This document shows, piece after piece, positions 1 through 11,495 of a stretch of DNA of 64,000 bases. The notes beneath the pieces were generated by a model that did not search any database, was not told the origin of the DNA, and saw only the letters and a list, made by a program, of their open reading frames with translations. The stretch is from NCBI GenBank assembly GCA_015179125.1, contig WHVA01000130.1:174621-238620 (forward strand), in the 5' to 3' direction. The DNA is from Gautieria morchelliformis (taxonomy: Eukaryota > Basidiomycota > Agaricomycetes > Gomphales > Gomphaceae). A program made the translations under genes and the position numbers. Positions within the stretch are counted from its first letter, which is position 1. Every line of letters starts with the position of its first letter.

Positions 1-98
1 ACTTGTCCGCATGTTGACAACAGCTCTGCCTCTCAGACTCGCACAACATAGTCCTTTACTTGTTGTCTGCCTCTAATTCTCAATATTTGTTATTCCAG

Positions 99-2383
99 AT
101 GCCATCAACGCCGCCCCAATCCCTCAAGCTTCCGTTGATGATGAGCACACCATATAGCGTCAGTTCCAGTAAATCTCATGAATCACACATTCGGACCCAG
201 GATGATTTGAAAAAGCTGATGAAGGGCAAGTTCTCCGGTGCGATATTCGAGAGTAATTCTCTGCTTGAAGAGCGCTGTCGGGTGGATCAAAAAATTGTCG
301 ACACTGTCCTATCCAAACTGAAACCTGGCATGTTCTGGGACAGCCCAACCGACACTTTCAAGGAATGGCCCAGCTGCACTGGTCCAGAAAGCGCTCATTA
401 TGCGCCGTTGGAGTGGTTACTCAACCAGATTCTGTCCATCTCCTCCCAAAAGCTGCCGAATGGCAATATCCACCGAGGTCTTCAGTTTTACGTGTACGGT
501 CGGGAAATGGCTGAAGGACTTGACACAGACTCCCCCCTAAAACCAGACCTTGTTGGTTGTCAGTCTGTTGGTGAGAGCCGAGGCTCGAAGCCAAAGCTCT
601 CATGGAACGAGGCTGAATTTGCGTAGAGGTGAAGAATAACTGGCCGGGTTTGATCCTGCAGTCAAGCACGTACGCGCGCTGTATGTTCACACACCGATTG
701 GATAGACTCTTCGTCACTGTTATCCATTTCAACAACGCAATGATGGGGGTGCGCTTCAGATTTTATTCTCGCATGGATCTGGTTGTTACACCGGAACTTG
801 ACCTCTCGAAGGAGGGAGGCTTTAAAGGATTTGTCCGTGGAGTGGTTGGGATTAATCTTGGACCGACACAAACCACGCTGGAATCGATACTACTTGTACC
901 ATCACAGACATTGCGATTCCTGAGAGGGGTATATTCAAGATTTCGAAAACACTTTGTGACCGATGTTGCGTTCGTGGACGAGCAACGCGTGTGTATCTTT
1001 TGGTCAAGAAGGGTGCGTTTTGACGTTTAGAGATCTGGGCCAGTAGTTAACAATTGGGTTTGAAGATGCAACTGCCACCGATGGTTCTCCCGCTCACCCT
1101 TCGTCCACTCACCGGTATAACTTACGAAGTCACCAACCCCCGCGTTCTCAGCCTGGAAAAGAGACTGACGGTCGAGAACCCTTGAGGTTGAAGGGAGGCA
1201 TATCTTTTCTCTTGCCAGACACTGTCATTCTGAAAGATTCATGGCCATTGAAAACCCATAACGAAGAAGGCACAATGTTTGGAGCGTTATCGGGTGGATT
1301 TGGACTGCCAGACATCCTCGTCTCATACCCTGTCGAGGACGGAATGGATAAGCTCATACCTGATGACGCAACGTATTGGCCCGTGTGTGCGCCAGAGCCA
1401 TACGCCGGGGTTAGGCCTGACGAATGAATACATATGCAATCTGTTTTTGAGACCCGAGGGACGTCACTGCGAGCTGCACAAAGTCCTCGATTGCTCGTGC
1501 GTTGCATAGTGCACGCCATGTTGGGTATGTGAACGAAGAGGGCATCGGACATGATTTATCTATAATGGTGATTGACAGGGCATTTTGGGCTGTTTAAGAA
1601 TGGCTGGTTGCACCGCGACGTAAGCGTCGGGAACGTCATGCTGATGGATGAAGCTGAGCGGCCGCCTGTGGCAGAGTACGTACCATCTTTCACATCAGTC
1701 CTTTCGTTTTTTTATGTTTGCTTCAGTTTTGCCGTGACTCGCGAAGTTACTAGATGTGTGGGATTCATATGCGATGGGGACCAGGCGATTCATTGGATGG
1801 ATCAGAAGCGGGAATTAGCAAAGCATCGCTCGGTGGGTCTTTAGTTGTTGTGTGCGGCTTGTGATTTACATGGTTCTAGGGTACGCTGCCTTTCATGTCT
1901 CAGGCGCTGATTGTTGCTTGGGACTCTGGAACGCAAGTTGTGCACCAAGTAATTGATGACCTGGAGTCGTTCATATGGGTTTTATTTTGGTCGATTCTGG
2001 AGATTCTGGAGACCAAGGGGGCACTCGCGCGACTAGAACAGAATTACCGTCAAACGATGCTCTCCGACGAGTTACCTGTGTTACAAGCTAGGGGAAGTTT
2101 CCTTGATAGGTTAAAGCAACAGGATGCCACGCAAAACTTCTCCACAGGCTTGAAGCCATTCTCCAAACTCTTGATTCAATGGTTAACACTTTCTCGGGAG
2201 ACTGCTCTGGAATGGCTGACACCAGACTTCGTTAAGGTGAACGCCGATGAGTACACTTTACAGGCCACCAAGCCATACAGGCAGTATGTAACGATTGGGC
2301 TTGAATCTCTTTCAGACCTGCCAGAGAGTTGGGATTATGTTAATGAGGGGGAAATGACAGGTGAAGAGAGAGGATGGGTGTAA
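99..2383 (+). CDS. FunK1-type fungal protein kinase (multi-exon, start uncertain)
   Basis: Predicted fungal-type (FunK1) Ser/Thr kinase-like protein of a family expanded in Agaricomycetes; substrates are unknown. Three coding blocks are visible. The N-terminal block (99-626) has the family-like DDLKKLMKGKF and FWDSPTDTFKEWP segments. The middle block (about 632-860) has the WPGLILQSSTYARCMF-type segment typical of FunK1 proteins. The catalytic block (1580-1690) has HRDVSVGNVMLMD, where HRD...N is the catalytic loop. The C-terminal lobe runs from 1895 to the TAA at 2383. The blocks lie in different frames and are joined by short introns, for example a GT at 1678 region and an AG near 1880. The start was set at the ATG at 99, but a 5' exon could lie before the window. 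There is no in-frame stop inside the recognisable blocks, but exon joins were not proven. Family assignment is fairly sure; intactness is not. Confidence 0.7.
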
Positions 2384-2788
2384 GGGAGTTACACTCCCTG
2401 CACGGTGATTTCAGAGTCAGCGATGTCCACAAACACCCACAGATCATCGGCTTAGTGCCACCCCATTGTTCTGGCTCGGCCATTGTTCTATTTCGCTATA
2501 AAGCCCTTGTAAATAGTTTACAAGAATTAGATAGAGTTTTACCCTCCCTCTCATTAGGTCTTGCGTCTGCACCTGCGGCACAAGCTCTTCTTACATGAGC
2601 TGGGAAAGACCGCATGTAACGCATGACATATAATATTATGAGATCCTGTAGCCACTGTAGGAAGACGGGCACTTACAATGAGTAGTTTTTGCACTACTAA
2701 GTGTTGTTTACCAATATCATCCATCACATTGCAGATAATTTTCAACATTCTGACAACAAAAAAATTACATTACAGTAGTACAACTGCA
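2384..2788. other. Intergenic between FunK1 gene and transposon relic
   Basis: No gene seen. A small palindrome, AGGGAGTTACACTCCCT, lies at about 2382-2400, just past the kinase stop. The remainder is AT-rich and probably holds the 3' untranslated end of the kinase gene and the unrecognised left end of the Tc1-like element. I could not find terminal inverted repeats. Confidence 0.4.
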
Positions 2789-3998
2789 CTACAGATAGCC
2801 ACAGTCCTTCATCCACCCTCGCGCATGTCTGCGTGTAATCCGATCCAGTGCCTCGTAGAGAAACATGAATAGCTCAGCCCTCTCCTTACTTGCAACACAT
2901 GCACGGAACTCGGCACCATGACATCTGAGGTGAGCTTTGATGAAGGAGAATGATTCTTCGATCAGGTTGAGATCGGGCGAGTACGGCGGAAGATACATCA
3001 GTTTGATTCCTCTGCAAATGCAAGATTAGACACTAGTGAAAACAGTTTATAATGGTAAAAACGTTTGGGCACATAAGAGTGAGACCTCAGGTATGTGGTG
3101 AATGGTGCAGTTATCCATAACAAGAACGCTCTGTGGTGCCAGGTAAGGGTTCATTACCTCTAAAAGGCCCTTCAGAAACCCAAGGAACTCTGGACCATCG
3201 TATGCCCCTAATTTGATATGGCTATAGATGATTCCATCTTGTGAGAGCGCCGGAAGGATTGAAAATCTGAGTGGATATTAGTGATACAATAATGGAGGCC
3301 CATGCACAAATCGTTACCTTTCGCCCCTTTGGAAACGTGCTCACACTCGAGGCCTACATCCCTTGTAAGCCCATCCATCCCATTAGTCTATACGTTGTGC
3401 GAAGGTCAATTGCGCTTTCATCTGTGAAAACCAAACGGTCCGGTGGTTCACTACCAATACGAAACTGGAAAGCAGTCTGCGAGGCTTCACAGCGCTCTGC
3501 GGCTGCCCATGAAAGCTGGATTGGAGACAAATATAAAGGTTGTCATTCTTCGAGGATTTAATGACTCACTTTCTTTCTTTGCAAGCCAAGATGTCGAAGC
3601 GTCCTCCAGACAGTTGATATACTTACTAAAATACCATGCTGCACCTCTAGCTCTTTGACAAGCTCATCGAGGTAAAGATCAGGCGAGCATTCAAGAAGCG
3701 CAAGAAGAAACTGTTATAAAATAAAATAAGCTACAGCTAAACACAGACATGAATTACTTACTTCACTCTGAGCTGAGGTCATTTTTGACCCATGAGATAG
3801 CCGCTTTGGCTCTGCCACGACGTCTCCAACATCCCGCCAGAGTTTGATTGTGCGTTGAACTACACGTAGTGACATATCGAGGTCAATTGCAATATCGGTT
3901 GATTTCTTTTTGAGCTTGAATTTTTGGTGTATAATGCGATCCCGCAGATCCTTGCTGTACATGTGATGAACAGGTTTAGGGTTGCCAGGGCGAGGCAT
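2789..3998 (-). pseudogene. Tc1/mariner (IS630-like, DDE) transposase, inactivated
   Basis: Cut-and-paste DDE transposase read on the minus strand. It starts at the ATG at 3998 (MPRPGNPKP...), followed by a helix-turn-helix part (MSLRVVQRTIKLWRDVGDV) and a winged-helix part (ISTVWRTLRHLGLQRKK). The catalytic core follows: first Asp in LVFTDESA (about 3425-3445), second Asp in VLVMDNCTIHH (about 3105-3135), and the third acidic residue in PPYSPDLNLIEESF (about 2945-2990). Short GT-AG introns separate the blocks, near 3716-3764, 3520-3570, 3270-3318 and 3007-3060. Two lesions break it. A 4-bp tandem duplication (GGATGGATGG on the minus strand, near 3376-3385) shifts the frame. Just downstream, in the family-expected frame, there is a TGA at 3341-3343 where an Arg codon CGA would be expected. 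A non-functional relic is the best call. Confidence 0.8.
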
Positions 3999-4225
3999 AT
4001 GAGCGATGGTGTGGGTAGTACATACAAGGCGAACAGAAGTTCCCGAAACACACACCCTGACCAAGAATTCTATGACATGAATCATGCAACAGCATTTGCA
4101 CCCTTACTCCCAATGCTGAACCCCAACTCAAGTGTAATTTTCAGGTGTCGAATGGCCACTATCCCGTTTTATTGGTGAGTTTGCTACTTATGCTTACTTT
4201 ACATCCTTGCTGAAAGGGCTGTCAC
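3999..4225. other. 5' flank of the transposon relic
   Basis: No gene seen. The transposase reading frame stays open upstream to 4085 on the minus strand, but the family-like start is the methionine at 3998. No inverted-repeat partner to the 2.6-2.8 kb side could be recognised. Confidence 0.3.
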
Positions 4226-4945
4226 GTGTCCCAACTACAAGTCCACCATTGTGACTTGAAGCGCCCCTTCTACTCGTACAAGCATGAGCAGTTCCTTCCT
4301 GTCGTCCACCCGCACCCCAACCGACCGCGGCTCCATCACTCCTACCGTCAACACCCTCACGATGACCACCGCCACGTCCCGTGCCTCCACGCGCTACTGC
4401 AACACCAACCGTGGCGACGCCCTCGCACGCCTCGAGGGCCGCCAGCCCAGTCGTGTCACGTCCGCGCTCCCGTCCCTCTACCGGCTGCCGTTTGGGCCGG
4501 TATCCCCCATGTCCCCTGCGTGGAGTCCCCTGGGTGTCAAGGTGTGTTGACACCCCCGCACCCTGCTAACTGTATGCCCAGTCTCCTCACGATGAGCTCC
4601 GTGTTGTCCGTGCTGCAATCGCACCCGCACCTGCACCCGTACCTGCACCCGTACCTGCACCCGTACCTGCACCCGCACCCGCACCTGCACCTGCACCTGC
4701 ACCCGCACCGGCCGCCGCCCGCTCCCCCACCACCTCGTCCTCCTACACCAGCTCGCCCACCCCAGCACCTCCGCGCCCCTCACCCCACCACATATGTGTG
4801 CACCCCTGCGGTTTCCGAGCTCAAGAACGTGTCAGGATCGGCGAAGTTGCCTTATGGTGCATTGGCACTCAGTGCGGAAGGGATCAAAGATTTCAGGGCT
4901 TATGCTACACAGGAGGAAATCCGACATCGAGAATGAACGCCTACC
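4226..4945 (+). CDS. Hypothetical low-complexity protein fragment, interrupted by LTR copy A
   Basis: Not recognised. Two overlapping frames look protein-like. One, from 4284, encodes a Ser/Thr-rich N-terminus (MSSSFLSSTRTPTDR..., with DALARLEGR) ending at 4550. The other carries a His/Pro-rich stretch from the 4621-4709 repeat into SELKNVSGSAKLPYGAL at about 4815-4870. GC content is much higher than in the surrounding repeats, which suggests ancestral coding DNA. LTR copy A is inserted at 4945/6188. Joining the flanks gives an open frame across the junction (ENERL-P-SDLTDPMSEEAKPFL...), so the LTR may have landed inside an exon. Function unknown; it may be a decayed gene. Confidence 0.3.
4621..4709. 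repeat. CACCTGCACCCGTAC-type minisatellite
   Basis: Tandem hexamer/dodecamer array built from GCACCCGTACCT and GCACCTGCACCC units, about 89 bp. On the plus strand it reads as His-Leu-His-Pro repeats in one frame. It sits inside the hypothetical ORF and is prone to slippage. Confidence 0.75.
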
Positions 4946-6187
4946 TGTCAAGATTGGTTTTCAAGCGTTAATATCGTGTATTAGTGAACACAGCGAATGC
5001 CCGAATAACTTGTGCGAATAAGTATGCCGTTCGGCGAATAGGTGAACCAATGAATGTTCACAAGGTAAGAGGGTTCGCCTAAACGGGGCTCGCCCTATCT
5101 ACAGTCGTAGCGAAATAGCCCGTGGTTCTTGACGATGTAACGTGCAAGGTCTCACGGAAGGGCTGTCTAAGTCTCGACAATCCCTTCGCCAACAGCACAG
5201 AAAATGGTTCGAAGGCTAAGGTAACGAAGATGAAGTATGAGAACTCACCAGTGATGCCTAAGTCCTTTGCTGGTCGAAGATAGAAATCTCCAAGAGAAGG
5301 CTTAAGACAATGATCACAGTGAGGTCAAGTTTGCACAAGATGGACGACGTATGATAATTGAACTGGGGAATATACATGCGAATGTAAACTACTTATATCG
5401 AATGCTCGTAAGGTATCAGCGAATAGGAAAGAGGCCGTCACAAGTCAGGGTTAGATAGGGGTGCACAGCCATGATACAACATAGATGAAATAAACATACA
5501 ATAGAATGTGAGAAGAGGGAGAACATGAAACGACAGAGAGTAAAGGTGGCGAAGGCACTTATGGACAAAACCATGTCTTGGGACCCGCATACATGCTACC
5601 CTGCACGGACTCTTAGTCTACTGGGTTGATTCCGCACGGCCTATGGAGGGGATGTCCTGCAAACATACTTTGATCATACGAACACCCAATGGGGTTGGAT
5701 TTAAGATGATGGGGTTAATGATGAACCATCATGCCGGGTGAATGGTATTGATCGTTCTTGATGGTGTGCCTGCTGGCGAATGATGCGAGCAGCGAATATC
5801 CATTCGGTGAACTGCAAGGAAGGGCGAACAGAGGCAACATAGGGGAGGAGAGGTCGAGGTGGAGGGCGAAGCCAAGCGAACACTGAGGAGGAGTAGCGAA
5901 AGGGAAAATGGGGGTACCAAGGTGCAGGAAATGCACAGGTCATGACAACTCAACTATTAGAACACCATCAGAAGAGGGTCGAGCAGAGGAGGTGGTAGGC
6001 CCAGTGATGACTGCCGAGTCAGTCCCAGGACGTCGATCGTGCGTTTGAAGGCGCGGCTATGGTAGTTGGCGCGAACAGCAAGAGTTGGTTGCCGAACATA
6101 ACAATGGTGATCGGAACGAACACGAAGGTGGGGTGAGAAAATAGGAGAACTGAACTTCTGAGTATGGGAGATAAACGCATCATGACA
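4946..6187 (+). mobile_element. Solo LTR, family LTR-1, copy A (1242 bp, TSD CTACC)
   Basis: Begins TGTCAAGATTGG and ends ...CATCATGACA, so it has TG...CA ends with a 5-bp terminal inversion (TGTCA/TGACA). It is flanked on both sides by CTACC (4941-4945 and 6188-6192), a perfect 5-bp target-site duplication. No gag or pol lies next to it, so this is a solo LTR left by LTR-LTR recombination. It matches copy B end to end. Relative to copies C and D it has about 240 extra bp at the 3' end, after an internal GTCATGACA at 5939-5947. The sequence is unusually rich in GCGAA/TTCGC motifs. Confidence 0.9.
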
Positions 6188-6650
6188 CTACCGTCAGATC
6201 TCACTGATCCAATGTCAGAAGAAGCTAAGCCCTTCCTCTCCAATCCTATGACACCCTCTTCTGGAGATTCTCCTGTAGTTGGTTCTCACCATGAGTACAA
6301 AGTAGCAAACAAAATTAAAACCTGCATTGAACTACATACAATAAGCTAAGCTTGCCCTCAGCACCCAAAACGCAAAATAAAAAATGCTTGTTTTATTTGG
6401 ATTTTTTAGTTCTATGCCCTAGCTATGTCCACATAGCTTCAGATATGAAATTTCAAGCGAATCAGAGCGATATCAAGCAAGATATCATTGTTCGAAGTTT
6501 GCGCGCTAACACGGAAGCAAATCCAACGCACGCCTTAGGTACTGCAAACGGGTGTAACCTCAATGGTGCACCTCACTCCATCCAAACAATCCTATGGTGC
6601 AAAACAAATTACGGAACTGGTCTTTGACACTGTATACATGTAGGGGAACG
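6188..6650 (+). other. Right flank of copy A
   Basis: The first ~160 bp (to a stop near 6349) is the other half of the open frame split by copy A. Beyond it the sequence becomes AT-rich with no recognisable gene; a 91-residue open frame at 6352-6627 shows no family features. Confidence 0.3.
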
Positions 6651-7748
6651 GCTGTTCAACCAGCCAAGGAAGGCTGCTCAACCAGCCCTAGTCTTTTCCT
6701 TTTTGTCTTGACAATATGTAAAAACACATTTGAAGAATTAACAGTATCTGTGTGCTGTTAATATAACTGGGGAAAGGCTTTTCAAACATTCCTCTAGTTA
6801 CCTTATATTTTTCCTTATTTTTTCAAAGTCTCCATGGCTCAAACTACCATTTTTCTGTCATTACAGAGTTGTGGATCCTCTAGCACCCACAACTCTGTTC
6901 CGGGCGCTCTATTTCAAACTCCGCCGGGCACCTCGGCGGTGGCCGCATTTTCGGACTTATGGTCACCCAAGCACCCACAAGTCCGGCAGGATGGCTCTCT
7001 CAGTATTTCCAGCTGAGTCCCAAACAGTTGCTATATGCAGCCATAGCAACTGTGCAGCCTGTTTGGCTTCACCAAACAATGGGGATCATGGTCAGTCATG
7101 ACAACTAGGCTGTACCAGGCTATGCTCAGCTGTGCTAAGCAGTGCTCTTAGTAATTATAGCTACAGAGCCCTAATTGGCTCAGAACTGCTTACTCAGCTT
7201 CTGAGTGCCAAATACATGGTTATCTGGAGATACAGCCTCGATGACTCAACCAATCCAGGCACACCTTGGTGAGTCAGGAGTACATGACTCAGCCAAGCTG
7301 TGCTATGGCACATGACCCCTTTCAGTGAGTCATTCCTGACAAATCAAGCTCTGATTGGTAGGAAGCATGGTAGAGTCCCCTGGAAACAGCCAGTTTCTTC
7401 CAACCCTTTCTTCCATCTTCCACAAGCTTCTTCCCCCATTCCATTAATAGATAGAAGGTTCTACCTGCTTACTAAGCTCTTGTACATTACAATATAAAAG
7501 GAGGCCCTTTGCCTGCCCTTTGAGCAATCAATCTACCCATCTTCTATCCTACACAGCTTGTGTGACTTGCACATCTTACCTAAGTTCCTAATCTGAACTA
7601 GAATACTACTCTTGCTTAGAGTAACTATTCTTAGTTAAGTAGTTGCTTTACTGCTTAGCCACTTAGCCTAACATGCTGGGTGAAACTCTACAGAGTGAGG
7701 TTGGCAATCGATTTTCTTGTCAATTAGCACTCCAATACCCAAGACGAG
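6640..7748 (+). repeat. Degraded LTR-like/retrotransposon region with promoter-like box
   Basis: No gene. The segment has LTR character: a TATA-like ATATAAAAGGAGG at 7492-7504, many short repeated motifs (CAACCAGCC twice at 6658-6690), and repeated TGACTCA/TGAGTCA sites at about 7232-7330. It precedes a Gypsy integrase relic in the same orientation, and copy B is inserted in it. I could not fix its ends. LTR identity is an inference. Confidence 0.35.
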
Positions 7749-8990
7749 TGTCAAGATTGGTTTTTAGGCGTTAATATCATGTATTAGTGAACACAGCGAA
7801 TGCCCGAATAACTTGTGCGAATAGGTATGCCGTTCGGCGAACAGATGAACCAATGAATGTTCACAAGGTAAGAGGGCTGCCTGAACGGGGCTCGCCCTAT
7901 CTACAGTCGTAGCGAAATAGCCCGTGGTACTTGACGATGTAACGTGCAAGGTCCCACGAAAGGGCTGTCTAAGTTTCGACAATCCCTTCGCCAACAGCAC
8001 TGGAAATGGTTCGAAGGCTAAGGTAACGAAGATGAAGTATAAGAACTCACCAGTGATGCCTAAATCCTCTGCTAGTCGAAGATAGAAGTCTCCAAGAGAA
8101 GGCTTAGGACGATCACCACAGCGAGGTCAAATTTGCACAAGATGAACGACGTATGATAATTGAACTGGGGAATATACATGCGAATGTAAACTACTTATAT
8201 CGAATGCTCATAAGATATCAGTGAATAGGAAAGAGGCCGTCACAAGTCAGGGTTGGATAGGGGTGCACAGTCATGATACAACATAGATGAAATAAACATA
8301 CAATAGAATGTGAGACGAGGGAGAACATGGAACGATGGAGAGTAAAGGTGGCGAAGGCACTTATGGACAAAACCATGTCTTGGGACCCGCATACATGCTA
8401 CCCTGCATGGACTCTTGGTCTACTGGGTTGATCCCGCACAACCTATGGAAGGGGTGTCCTGCGAACACACTTTGACCATACGAACGCCCAATGGGGTTGG
8501 ATTAAGAAGACGATGGGGTTAATGATGAACCATCATGCCGGGTGAATGGTATCGATCGTATTTGATGGTGTGCCTGCTGGCGAATGATGCGAGCAGTGAA
8601 TGGCCGTTCAGCGAAATGCAAGGAAGGGCGAACAGAGGTGACATAGAGGAGGAGGGGTCGAGGTAGAGGGTGAAGCCAAGCGAACACTGAGGAGGAGTAG
8701 CGAAAGGGAAACTGGGGATACCAAGGTGCAGGAAATACACAGGTCATGACAATCCAATTATCAGAACACCATCGGAAGAGGGTCGAGCAGAGGAGGTGGT
8801 AGACCCAGTGATGACTGCCAAGTCAGCCCAAAGATGTCGATCGTGCGTTTGACGGCATGGCGATGGTAATCGGCGCGAACAGCGAGCATCGGTTGCCGAA
8901 CATGACAATAGCAATCGGAACGAACATGGAAATGGGGTGAGAAATGGTAGGACAGAGCACCTGAGTATGAGGAATAAACGTGTCATGACA
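7749..8990 (+). mobile_element. Solo LTR, family LTR-1, copy B (1242 bp, TSD ACGAG)
   Basis: Begins TGTCAAGATTGG and ends ...GTGTCATGACA. It is flanked by ACGAG at 7744-7748 and at 8991-8995, a perfect 5-bp duplication. It has the same length and arrangement as copy A, including the 3' extension after an internal GTCATGACA near 8743-8751. It is nested in an older retroelement whose integrase relic follows at 9.4 kb. Confidence 0.9.
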
Positions 8991-9359
8991 ACGAGCTGTT
9001 CAGTTGATTTTCCTGTTCAGTGACTTTCACAAGTCAAGTCAAGTTGTGCGCGAAAGCCACTTCACATTACTCTCTCGTTATTGCAGTGCATTGACGTTGG
9101 TCGACCCAATCCACTTACAAACTCTCCTGCGGAGCCTATTCCCTCTTTATTAAAAGGAATACTCTTGGACCCCGATAGTGTCCTTGAACCTACATGCTCT
9201 TTTAGTTTATTGTTCAGTGCAGCTAAGAAATGCATTGCCTTCTATCTGTAATAACTTGGACTAGTTATTACACAGATTGCAACCAAGGTACAAATATTAA
9301 ATTATTTCCGGAGTTGTGCTGCTGCATTGAACTGGTATTCTACTAGTCATGTAAACGAC

Positions 9360-10040
9360 ATGTTCTGATAGACAGGGGCGTTAGCAATAACACCAAAGTC
9401 TTGAAGGGTTCCAAAACAATACAAGCTACATGGAATCCCTGAGATCATAGTTAGTGCCAGAGATTCTCTGTTCACATCCGCATTCTGGGAGCATGTACAT
9501 GTCTTGGTAGGTGCAGAGCTGTGCATGTCCACTGCTTACCACCCACAAACTGACAGAGCAAACGGAGCAGGAGAACAGAATGATCACCCAGACAGTAGCT
9601 GCTGACCAAAAGGACTGGGTGCAGAAACTCTTCGCAATTGGATTTGCATTCAACAGTGCTTGGTCTGACACAATGGGTTTCACTCCATTTTTCCTCAACC
9701 ATAGAAACCTACCAAGGATCATGAAATGGGATTCTGACAGAGAACAAATCCCAGGAGTGAGACACTTTGCACAAAAGCTGAAAGACACCTTGATTGCAGT
9801 GCATGATTCAATAATATCACAACATGTAAAGCAAACACAAATGGCAAACAGGAAGAGAAGACCTGCCCCTTTCAAAGGTGGAGATTTGGTTCATCTGTCC
9901 AGTGCAAATCTTAACCTTCCCAAAGGGAGAGCATCCAAGTTATCACTTAAGTTTATTGGACCCTATGTTACTTATCGCAAATCCCAGAAGTTGGAACTAC
10001 AAAGGACAGCGGCTTCAACTTATGTGTTGCGCCCCCAATG
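9360..10040 (+). pseudogene. Ty3/Gypsy integrase fragment
   Basis: C-terminal part of a Gypsy-type pol polyprotein. One frame gives the end of the integrase core (SARDSLFTSAFWEHV, then MSTAYHPQTDRANGAGEQ at about 9430-9570). The downstream frame continues with ENRMITQ, AADQKDWVQKLFAIGFAFNSA, TGFTPFF-like NHR and the C-terminal binding domain (RRPAPFKGGDLVHLS...KLSLKFIGPY). A frameshift at about 9560 separates the two. Reverse transcriptase, RNase H and protease are absent upstream, so this is a truncated relic. It ends at the TGA at 10039-10041. A diverged inverted copy of its last ~90 bp lies at about 54060-54150. Confidence 0.8.
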
Positions 10041-10466
10041 AACTATCATCCTAAATATTTCAGATCGGAAGTCAGAAGTCGGAACTAAGCCAGCAGGTGG
10101 AAGGCAGAAAGGTGGAGAGACAGAGGTCGGAAAGCGGAGGGACAGAGGTTTCACATAACAAGCTCACCTTCCTCGGATCTCAGATGCCCAATGAGTCAAT
10201 CCACACCACAGTGCATTCATGAAGAACATGCACAAACTATTGACAAGGACTGCAAGTTGGATGACAATGACCTCTCAGACAACTATTCAGACAAGAGGGA
10301 ACAAGTCCTCTATCTGCACCTGCTCCAGAAGGAGGCATGTGCTCGACCTTCCCACCATATGCATGTGCCACAGGCTCAATCCCTCACCCTCACTGTCCTT
10401 GATGAGGACACATCCACCAGGGAACACGGCGCCTCTCCGTAGACACCACAGCAATATCTGGCTGAG
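10041..10466 (+). repeat. Retroelement tail downstream of integrase
   Basis: Purine-rich stretch (about 10060-10150: repeated GTCGGAA and GGAGAGACAGAGG), then an 83-codon open frame at 10191-10442 with no family features that ends at TAG. If copy C is removed, the same frame continues open on the far side (QQYLAEPSHCLHMAQLL...), consistent with an older coding element carrying one premature stop. Its inverted, diverged partner lies at about 53900-54060. Confidence 0.4.
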
Positions 10467-11495
10467 TGTCATGACCTGTCTATTTCCCTTACCCCGCTGT
10501 CTCTACGTTCCCCCACATCACTCCCCCTGCATCTTCACCTGAGTTCGCCCCACCCTTCAACCACGCTTCCTCTACGTTCGCTCCATTCGCTGTTCGCCCC
10601 ATTCTCCGAACGACTATTCGCTGCTCGCATCATTCGCCAGCAGGCACGCCATCAAACACGATCAACACCATTTACCCAGTGTGATGGTTCATCACTGGCC
10701 CCATCACCTTCTCGATCCAACCCCTTTAGGTGTTCATATGGCCGGGATGCATTCGCGGGACGTCCTACCCGTAGGTCGTGTGGGATCAACCCAGCAGACG
10801 AAGAGTCCATGCAGGGTGGTGTATATGTGGGTCCCAAGGCATATTTCCGTACATAGGTGCCTTCACCCTCTTTCCTCTCCGTTGTTTCATGTTCACACCC
10901 TTCTTTCATTCTATTGTATGTTTATTCCATCTATTTGTATCATGACTGCGCACCCCTATCCAACCCTGACTCATGACAGCCTCTTTCCTATTCGCTGTTA
11001 CCATACGAGCATTCGATATGAGTAGTTTACATTCACATGTATATTCTCCAGTTCAATTATCATACATCCATCTTGTGCAAACTTGACCTCACTGTGATTA
11101 TCGTCTTGAACCCTCACCTGTAGATTCCAATCTTCGACCAGAGGAGGACTTGAGTACCACTGGTGAGTTTTTGTACTTCGTCTTCATTACCTTAGCCTTC
11201 AACCTATTCTCTACGCTGTCGGTGAAGGGCTCTGAAGGAGCGCCTTCGCTGGCGAAAGGATTGTCGCTACTTAGACAACCTTTCCGTGGCACCTTGCACG
11301 TTACATCGTCAAGTGTCACGGGCTATTTTGCTATGACTGTAGATAGGGTGAGCCCCATTCTGGCAGCCCTCTTATCTTGTGAACATTTATTGGTTCACCC
11401 TCTTTGCCGAACGGCATACTTATTCGCACAAGTTATTCGGGCATTCACTGTGTTCACTAATACACAATATTAACACCGAAAAACCAATCTTGACA
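10467..11495 (-). mobile_element. Solo LTR, family LTR-1, copy C (1029 bp, TSD CTGAG)
   Basis: Minus-strand orientation: on the plus strand it begins TGTCATGACC and ends ...CCAATCTTGACA. It is flanked by CTGAG at 10462-10466 and 11496-11500, a perfect 5-bp duplication. It represents the short subfamily without the ~240-bp 3' extension of copies A and B. It keeps an internal segment (GCGCCTTCGCTGGCGAAAGG) that A and B have lost. No internal coding region is attached, so it is a solo LTR. Confidence 0.9.

Noticed and set aside
2554-4200. Terminal inverted repeats for the Tc1-like element
   Set aside because: I compared both sides by eye and found no convincing inverted pair or TA duplication.
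5935-5947. End of LTR copy A placed at the internal GTCATGACA
   Set aside because: The flank there (ACTCA) does not match the left flank CTACC, while the flank at 6188 does; the true end is 6187.
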